From the NCBI RefSeq assembly GCF_037392515.1, contig NC_090295.1, forward strand, positions 16,449,001-16,513,000: DNA of 64,000 nt, written 5' to 3'. The notes below the pieces were generated by a model, which ran no database searches, had not been told where the DNA came from, and saw only the letters and a program-made list of their open reading frames with translations. The translations under genes and the position numbers were made by a program. Source of the stretch: Haliotis asinina (lineage: Eukaryota > Mollusca > Gastropoda > Lepetellida > Haliotidae). This document shows, in pieces, positions 57,101-64,000 of this stretch (within the stretch, counting starts at the first letter, position 1; the number at the start of each line of letters is the position of its first letter).

Positions 57101-59576
57101 TTAATATTATATCTTAACAGTACTGCAAGAACGATGACACATGTCTCTGGATTACTCTGCGTTTATGTGAATACTTGTTTAAATACACGTGGCACAAAAA
57201 TTCTGAACAATACGATACATTCAATGTTCGATGGTTGAAAGGATTTGTGCAACCCAGGATTTGTGCAATTTAAGGGACGTTGTCACATGGCAGTAATATT
57301 TGCTCACTGTGGTTAAAATTCGCAGCAGTGATGAAAGGCCATCATATAGCTAGTAAAAATGAACTTACTCATTTTCCTAGATAAAAATTTGGGAGGTACT
57401 CACCATTCGCTGTTATTCATGTACGACTCCGACAGATTGACTGTTATCAGCTGGAGCAGGGACAGTAACTCTTTCATCTGGCTGACAAGAGTTAACTCCC
57501 CTTCGATACTTCCGCTCTCTCGGCTTGTGGTAACAATATCGTCCATTTTCTGTCTCAGTGCGTCAACTGTCTTCTTGGTTTCCTGTCAGTACATTGGTCT
57601 TTATTATATGTGGGGGTGGTACACGTGTTTAGGCCTACCTTTATAATACACCGAAGGAGCCACCAACAATTGGCATGACACCTCACCTTCACTGCTATGT
57701 AAGGAGTTGTAGCCAGACTGGCCAAAGGTCGGAGACGAACCCAAGACGACCTAGTATTCTATACCCCCAACCAGCACTACGCGGTCCGAAATATCCCCGG
57801 GTTGGCCTGGTGTTTACTTGCTTGGTACACTTACAGATTACCGGATACCTACCGGCCATATTGTTTAGTGTCATATCATCCTAACTCTAACCCACAGCCA
57901 TATCCTAACCTTAAACCTAAAACTTAACCTAAACCTTACCCTGACCCTAACCAAAGGTTGCTTTCAAACATGGCGGAATGTATCTGGTTTTCTGTAGTCT
58001 GTAGTCTTACCTTACCTGTCCGAATCTAATCTACATTGTTATACAAATACGTGAAAAGAAACAAAAAGATAAGAAAACGTATTATAAATATAACGGGAAA
58101 TAAAAACGAAACAAAAACAAGATAGTATAATCGCTGTACGTAACAAATATCCGATAATACGTATGAAAATATATATTCCAAAGACAAAAAAACATTTCTG
58201 GGCTCGCCTATAAGCGAATCAATTGCTCAAATGATTCTTGATTTTCATCTTCCTTCGAGACCCATCTCACTTTAAACTATAGAACAGAACCCAAAACATT
58301 GTTACACCAATAACACCATATATACACAAGCGAAACAAATTCTGAAACGTATTATGAGTAATATTTTGCGGCCCTACCAAGTTCAGTGGGATTGCAGACA
58401 GCAGATGGAGGAACTCTTTCTGTTCAGTCTCCAGTAGCGCCACCTTACAGTCAAGGTTCGGGAGCATGGAAATGTCGTGTTGCTGGAGGTTATACCTGAT
58501 CTTCCCCAGCTTCCGTTCGATCTCTGTCAAACAGTCGATGAATTAAACGGATGGTCTTTGGAAATGACAAGTATCTCATACTCTTATTAGAACAGATGTT
58601 GAGTGGAGTAGTAATGAAAATAATTAGGATAAATCATCTTTCCCCTTTCCCAGTCTATTTACAATGTTGTGTGATGCTGGCCAGTTTCTGTGATCATGAA
58701 TGTTATTTATTAGTTTCGAAATATTAAAGCTATATGCCTGAAGCTAAACGCATCAAGCCGGGATACTTTTGAATAGCCATGTCAGAAGCATCTACCAAAT
58801 ATCACAGAGCAATTATCTAATTCATATATTCGTCATAATGTCTCATCATACAAAGTATGTGACGAAAACACACATCTAAACAAAGGAATACTTGTGCTTT
58901 TGTGTGATCTCCTATTTTCCCCTAAGTATATATGAGAAGGGATGATAATCGGTTTTGCCAACTCAAATGTTTAACGACAGAAAGCCCAAAATTGGTCCAT
59001 GTTCTTAGGGACTTGGGGAATTCTATCATTTGCAACTGATAAGGTGATCTTGAGATGTGTACAGTTCTTGTGACTACTGGGTTTTGTTGGAAGGGTGGGA
59101 CCCAAAATACCCACAGCTTTCCCCGCCCATTACACAAATTTTATTTATAGCAGCACAGTTGATTAACACCCAGCTTCTCAAATAAAGGCACTCGGACTAG
59201 GAACGCACCTGGAACTGGAAGCATGTTCACAGGACATATGCCAGACGCCTATTAGGAGGCATACGGTATCGTGGTAGTTATAATTAGTTGTTCGTGGTCG
59301 CCACTAGTAATACTCACCGTTCAACAAAGACGCTTTCTGAGCTTCATCAAACTCTTCCATTATGATGCTCAATGTACCCGCAATCTCCAAAATATCAGAT
59401 GCAATGAACACCAGCTGAACATTCGTATTTGGAAAGAATGTTCTCCGCTCGCTTGGTGATTTCCAAAGCTTTTGATTCTTTAGTCGTCGAATTTGAAATT
59501 TGAGAAGAGTTTTGTATCGACGAAATATCGAACTATGTTGAAACTCAGGGACAACGTCGCATTGTTCAGCCAGCAT
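54161..59576 (-). CDS. Unrecognised tail-anchored-like protein with NLS-type cluster (5 exons, ~736 aa)
   Basis: Coding exons on the minus strand are 59576-59318, 58523-58378, 57582-57404, 56788-56613 and 55611-54161. All four junctions keep phase with GT/AG borders. I do not recognise the family. Residues 1-~195 are predicted mostly helical with regular Leu and charged residues ('DALRQKMDDIVTTSRES', 'LVSQMKELLSLLQLITVNL'), in the style of a spectrin-like bundle. A basic cluster at 259-273 ('RQRSRNRQKRKNRRK') looks like a nuclear localisation signal. Residues ~275-680 are polar, Ser/Asp/Pro-rich and probably disordered. One hydrophobic helix lies at ~683-703 ('SVTNIFILTFVVLFVVGICLH'), followed by a ~33-residue tail ending 'KMGDTLF'. 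This layout would suit a nuclear-envelope or ER tail-anchored protein. The tail lacks the PPPx ending of classical KASH domains. Confidence 0.75.
55855..56095 (+). repeat. tRNA-like SINE interrupted by a small MITE
   Basis: The SINE head 'ggggtaacccagtggttaaa' and 'gacccaggttccattacccc', and body up to 'ccgtgatattgca', resume at 56060 with 'ggaatattgctgaaatgcat'. The inserted piece is the MITE at 55951-56059, so the SINE is older than the MITE. Confidence 0.75.
55951..56059. mobile_element. 109-bp MITE nested in a SINE
   Basis: Inverted ends 'gggcctaggttttcgaagct' and the inverse of 'agcttcgaaaatctagaccc' (18 of 20 match). The body contains 'gcggctatcgtagcgctatg'. The flanking 'CAGG' may be a short target duplication. 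There is no coding capacity. Confidence 0.8.
57865..57955. repeat. Degenerate telomere-like tract
   Basis: About twelve imperfect CCTAAC/CTTAAAC/CCCTAAC units, in intron 2 of the 736-aa gene. It is degenerate, so it is probably an old interstitial telomeric or simple repeat. Confidence 0.6.
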
Positions 59577-60394
59577 AGGTAAGCCTTGCCGTTATCACTA
59601 CTATGGAGCATGTGTTGACGTAACCATAGAAATATTCATCACAAAGTGAATGTCGTCATAGCATGGTGACGTCAGGAACCATTGTGCTAAAACGACGTTT
59701 ATGAAGTCATAGTTGTGCGCGATCACATTTACTGTCATACGGTTTCACTCGGCTTTATCTGTTAGGTCCATGTTATCTCGGACAACGATGTGCTTGTAGT
59801 TTTACATACACGACCACATCGAAAACAACAACGTGACCAAAATCTCTCTTCCAGACCACACATCGCATTGGGTAACCTTCATTCCAGCACAATATGTGTT
59901 ACTCGATTCTGATTGGCTGAGAGCTCACCAACACCGTACTTATATGGTAGTTTAAGCACCGCTAATTAAAGTGACCGACTGGCCGTGTACGAATAAAATG
60001 AACGCAAACGCTTTCGTTTTGTCTTTCTTCTATAGCATTTAGTGGTCTTCAATCAACGATAAAGGACCGTAAAATTGAAAACCGAGTAGATCTAACTTTA
60101 TTTCCCCCTTCAGTCTGTGCAAATTAGATTCTGTACCAGACAAACCAGTTATTGAATGGATATGTTATAAGCCATGAGCGTTAAGATTACATGTCTTTGA
60201 TCAATACCATTTTTTCGCGCAACACGTGCTACAACCTTGTCAGCATCTGTAAATAGAAGAAACAAAATAAATAAAATAACAAAGAAAACCTGTTAGCCAA
60301 ACCAATATCTTGTAAATTGAACCTGTGAGTAATATATAATGTATGTGTGATAATATTTTCTCAGAAAGTACAGATTCTTCCCAGATCCCGGTTA

Positions 60395-60660
60395 GAATTG
60401 GTCTTAGCAACCTCTTCTTGTCTTAAGCAGCGAATAAACAGGATCGGGTGGTCAGGCTTGCTGGTAAACAGAACGACTAAGTAACATATATTATATGCGG
60501 GATTATGTCCCAATAAAGTATAGATTCCATCCGTAAAGATCCATGGTAGAATTGGTTTTCAGCAACCCATCATCGTATTCCAGATGCGTAGATCAATGCC
60601 CATGCTATTAATCACTTGATATCCTGACCGGCGCTTTATAACTGGACTATTTCACAGAGT
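60395..60660 (-). repeat. Haliotis-type ~280-bp repeat, rearranged minus-strand pieces
   Basis: 'agaattggtcttagcaacct', 'aggatcgggtggtcaggctt', and further on 'tagaattggttttcagcaac' with 'cttgatatcctgaccggcgc'. It looks like two truncated copies side by side. Confidence 0.55.
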
Positions 60661-61289
60661 GGCAAAAAAGTACAAATTCAAATACCTTTAGGGGTTGAAT
60701 CCCATCCAGATTCGAACCCATACTCTCATATTCAGGCACCTAACCGATAGCGCAAAAAGTACTATAATCTGCAATGAGAAAGCGAAATTAGACCATTTGC
60801 CATTATGCGTAGTCATCAATGAGAAGACCGGATAATTACGGTAATCTTCCACAGATCTCACACCTGTGCGTATTGTGTACATTCTGTAATATCCATGTTG
60901 TCTACACAACGGGTACAACACATGTACAAGTGCGTGCAACACATGGGTGCTATTATCCTTAAGCCGACCTACAACGCATCATCAGGTCCGCGTACAGTTT
61001 TTGTTTCATTGACCTTATACGATTTCACGCAACTGAGTTATGGTCCGTTTCAAGATCAATGCCATGCGTATGCCTGCAAATGTTTCCGTAAAAACTCCCG
61101 TCAAAGATTTGAGTTAAAAAATGGAGAAATGGTGGCGGCGTTATAACACATTAGGATGTTTATTAAAGGAGCATTTTGAAAATAGATTTCCTCTCTTCTT
61201 GCATGAGATTATAAGTCACCTAATAATAAATAGGACTGAACGTATATACCATAGCGTTTCAAAAAGTTTCTTTAAGGCGGTTGGGTTTA

Positions 61290-61572
61290 AAGTGAATGAG
61301 CCTATTTTAGCAATATTCCCGCAATATCATGGCGGGGTACACTAGAAAAGGGCCTCACATATTTTACCCATCTGGGGAATCGAATACGGGTCTTCAGCGT
61401 GGCGAGCTTTAACCACTGGACTACCAAACTGCCTGGAGGGAGTTACAGCGTTCGCTCAAGACGACTTCGGTCCGAGTTCGATCCCCTATTGTGTGTAATG
61501 ATTCAAGACTATTTCTATTTCTCCATCGTAATGTTGCTGTAATGTTACTACGTGCAGCGTAAAAACCTGGGA
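61290..61572. repeat. Head-to-head pair of tRNA-like SINE copies
   Basis: The minus-strand copy ends in 'ccactggactaccaaactgc' (inverse of the A-box region). The plus-strand copy continues from 'ctgcctggagggagttacag' with 'tccgagttcgatcccctatt' (B box) and 'tgctgtaatgttactacgtg'. The tRNA-like heads meet at about 61430. Confidence 0.65.
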
Positions 61573-62087
61573 AATATAACTAAAAGGAATTTTAATTTAA
61601 GAATCGATCCGTGATCGAAGTCATGATTAACATCATGAATATTATATACTTTTTTAAAAATTTTTATTGCCTAAGAATAGTGTACGACGGAATGATAGGT
61701 GTGATTTTATCGTGGATATATTACTTTATGATGACTGAATCTTTAATCAACTGAATCTGTAAAGACACGAATCCATATATATTGCAATGACTTTAGTAGA
61801 AACAATCTATAAAGCCAGAGGCAGGTTTTTGTCATCAGGTGGCGCTATTCTTACATATCTTCGCCAGAGTATCGCCTACAATCACAGCTACACCTCACAT
61901 AAAGGTGTGGCCCTACATTCTGTCAAGCATATTACTCTGCCAATGGAAATCGGTCGGACGGTATAACACCTTACCATTCCAAGGGAGCCATTTTTGGAGA
62001 GAAGCTCTCGCCCAGCAAATATTCCCGGCGTTCGCTGCTTGCCACTTCGAAGGGGGACATTGAAGGGGTAACGAGAAAGAAGCAACG

Positions 62088-62292
62088 ATGGCGGGCGCAG
62101 CGGAGGAAGAGAGGAAATTCAAAGAAATGTTTAGGATCTTGGACACGAGAGTTGTCGGCTACATTCCCTGTGACGCTCTACAAGGGGTGTTGTCCCCCAT
62201 GAAGAACGAGGTTGGTCTGAAAGAGGAGGAGATTAAAGAAATGATCTTTGAAGAAATCGACAAGAATAAGGATCAGAGGATAACATTCAACG
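62088..62292 (+). CDS. First coding exon of an EF-hand protein (partial, 68 aa + 1 base)
   Basis: The Met at 62088 has a good context (gcaacgATGG). The encoded piece is calmodulin-like in outline. A first EF-hand at ~8-45 has a degenerate loop ('LDTRVVGYIPCDAL', with few acidic ligands). A second loop begins 'DKNKDQRITFN' at ~58-68 with Asp/Asn/Asp at positions 1, 3 and 5. The exon ends in 'TTCAACG|GTAAGA', a strong donor in phase 1 that cuts the second loop before its last residue. I could not find the next exon before the window ends. It may be a calmodulin-like or dynein-regulatory EF-hand protein; the exact family is open. Confidence 0.65.
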
Positions 62293-64000
62293 GTAAGAAT
62301 AACTGTGATATCGACACTGGTGTATTTCATATCGCTCTGGTGGGATCTTAATAAAAAATATCCTTTTGGAATAATAATTCATATTTTTTTCCATAAGACA
62401 GGTGAACGAAATTATGGAATTTTATGAAGACGTGACCTTGGTTAAAATCTATTGTGTCATGACGGTACTGTTTATTCTGTGTCATTTACACGTGGTATTA
62501 GTAAAGACAAATTTTTGAATGGATTAACGTTTTAGTTTTAGACCAATTAAATGAATACTGAGTTCGGAATGGTGAAGACTCAACTCTCCAAACACACGTT
62601 CATACGGTTACATTCCTATGGTGTTCGTCAGGCCAAGTCTTCATCGCCAGAATCATTACTTTCCTTAAAATCATCACCAGAAAGCGTTTTCAGTTCTCAT
62701 TGATGATAAAAGCTTTGTTGCGAAGAACACTCACTACCTCACCCGTGAATAGGTCAAGAGGTCACTTCCGTTTGAAGATTATGAAATTAGGTTCAAACCT
62801 GATTTGAGCCCCACAATACGAGTAAGCTATGCGAAACAGATCAGGTATTTCGTCAACGATAACAAGGTCATTGTGAATGAGGCAAATACTCCCAGAGGAA
62901 TGCATGCATGTGAACACGTACATGAAAAGGAATCGCAGTGTGGGCGTGTTTTTAATTAGGTGAAACGGGTCCTTTTAAGATTAAAGTTCTTACATACCTA
63001 CGTGCATGCTTTTGTGGCTGGTTGTGCAAGGCGAGACTTGACCTTTGAAGTACCCTATTGAGTGCGTGAGTTTTACGCCGCACTCAGCAGTATTCAAGCC
63101 ATATGGTGGCTGTCTGTAAATGATCGAGTGTGTATCAGACAATCCACGGGTCGCACACTATTGAGGAAAGTTGGGGTGCACACTTCATTTTCACCTAATT
63201 TCAATGGTCATTTAAAAATAATCCAGGACAAAAGGCAGGTGCGCACCCCTGCACCCCCTCTGGTTCCGCCTATGAGAGCCGACAAGTCACCTCCACAGTC
63301 CCCCAATAGGCTGGGTAAGAAGTAGTGCTATCATTTCACGAATTTCAGTTTGACGGGACCCAGATTCAACCATGACCTTCCGCTTACGGACAAACGCCCT
63401 GTCTACCACACCACGTGGATGGTTGTTTAACACAGACATCTGACACAGTGAATTTTTATTCAAATACAGAATATAATATAATGGATGCTGTGTACATTCT
63501 TATTTGCAGTAAACTAGGCTCATTACGAACTATTTACTTTTAGTCCCATCCACTTGTAATGTTTTGACGAAATACGTATATCGAACTATGGTTGCAACGA
63601 ACTAAATTTGTGTTTGGACATCAGCAACCGTTTTCAGAGTAAACCGAAATTACTGCCTGATCCTACTTTATCATACTTTATGATCTGTATTGTAAGACTA
63701 AAACAGGGACCTGTGAAGGTCCCGGAGTAGTATAGGCCGTCAGCAACCCATGCTTGCCATAAAAGGCGACTATGCTTGTCGTAAGAGGCGACTAACGGGA
63801 TCGGGTGGTCAGGCTCAATGACTTGGTTGACACATGTCACCGGTTCCCAATTGCACAGACTGATGCTCATGTTGTGGTCACTGGATTGTCTGGTCCAGGC
63901 TCGATTATTTACATACCGCCTGCATATAGCTGGAATATTGCTGAGTGCAGCATAAAACTAAACTCACTCACTCATTAAGCATGGAGCCGTTGGCCACAAT
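62293..64000. other. Probable intron of the EF-hand gene, with repeats
   Basis: I see no clear second exon. The stretch contains a short plus-strand piece (63062-63155, 'gttttacgccgcactcagca') and a long minus-strand copy (63708-63976) of the Haliotis-type repeat. The remainder is unremarkable AT-rich sequence. Confidence 0.5.
63708..63976 (-). repeat. Near full-length Haliotis-type ~280-bp repeat, minus strand
   Basis: It runs from 'tgtgaaggtcccggagtagt' through 'gcgactaacgggatcgggtg' and 'cactggattgtctggtccag' to 'gcataaaactaaactcactc'. It is close to the reference copy at 30867-31146. Confidence 0.8.

Larger units (their letters stand above)
59577..62087. other. Divergent intergenic region between the 736-aa gene and the EF-hand gene
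   Basis: Both flanking genes start at its edges, so two promoters must lie here. It contains a minus-strand Haliotis-type repeat piece (~60395-60660) and two adjacent SINE copies in opposite orientation (~61290-61430 minus, ~61430-61572 plus). The rest is AT-rich. I see no further gene. Confidence 0.55.

Noticed and set aside
62088-62351. Complete 87-aa EF-hand protein
   Set aside because: The frame runs past a strong splice donor (62293) that cuts the second EF-hand loop; the residues after it do not fit the family, so only 62088-62292 is taken as coding.

Overview
This window is spliced animal genomic DNA, most likely from an abalone (Haliotis). The introns have GT/AG borders. Two short interspersed repeats that I recall as extremely common in Haliotis recur throughout: a tRNA-like SINE and a ~280-bp '(GTGA)n ... 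cggcggtctgtaaataatcg' repeat. No database was searched, so the genus is an inference from memory. All exon borders below were placed by eye and checked for reading phase across every junction.

Host genes. (1) 8612-34943, minus: a complete nine-exon cation diffusion facilitator (CDF) metal transporter, about 438 aa. It has DxxxD metal sites in both TM2 and TM5, which points to the Mn-type CDF group. (2) 38745-51365, plus: a complete fifteen-exon ATAD3 gene, about 603 aa, encoding a mitochondrial inner-membrane AAA+ ATPase. It is head-to-head with the CDF gene. (3) 54161-59576, minus: a five-exon gene for a 736-aa protein I do not recognise. It has a helical N-terminus, a basic nuclear-localisation-like cluster, a long polar region and one C-terminal membrane segment. 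(4) 62088-62292, plus: the first coding exon of an EF-hand protein that continues beyond what I can follow.

The main accessory feature is a 14.26-kb Polinton/Maverick (9046-23308) inside the last intron of the CDF gene. It has 336-bp terminal inverted repeats and a 5- or 6-bp target-site duplication. Its parts are a retroviral-type integrase, a protein-primed family-B DNA polymerase with three SAP-like N-terminal repeats, a packaging ATPase, a capsid-like protein and about ten small or unrecognised proteins, several with membrane segments. The long reading frames and about 2% divergence between its ends suggest a fairly recent insertion that is whole or nearly so, with perhaps one suspected break. 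A degraded DIRS-like retroelement (24066-28105) lies in the same intron, so about 94% of that 19.5-kb intron is mobile DNA.

The rest is intronic or intergenic: SINE copies, at least six MITE or foldback elements (one pogo-like with TA duplications, one with ~60-bp inverted ends, one nested in a SINE), minisatellites, microsatellites, a perfect 186-bp tandem duplication and short telomere-like tracts. Positions 1-8041 hold no gene I can support.
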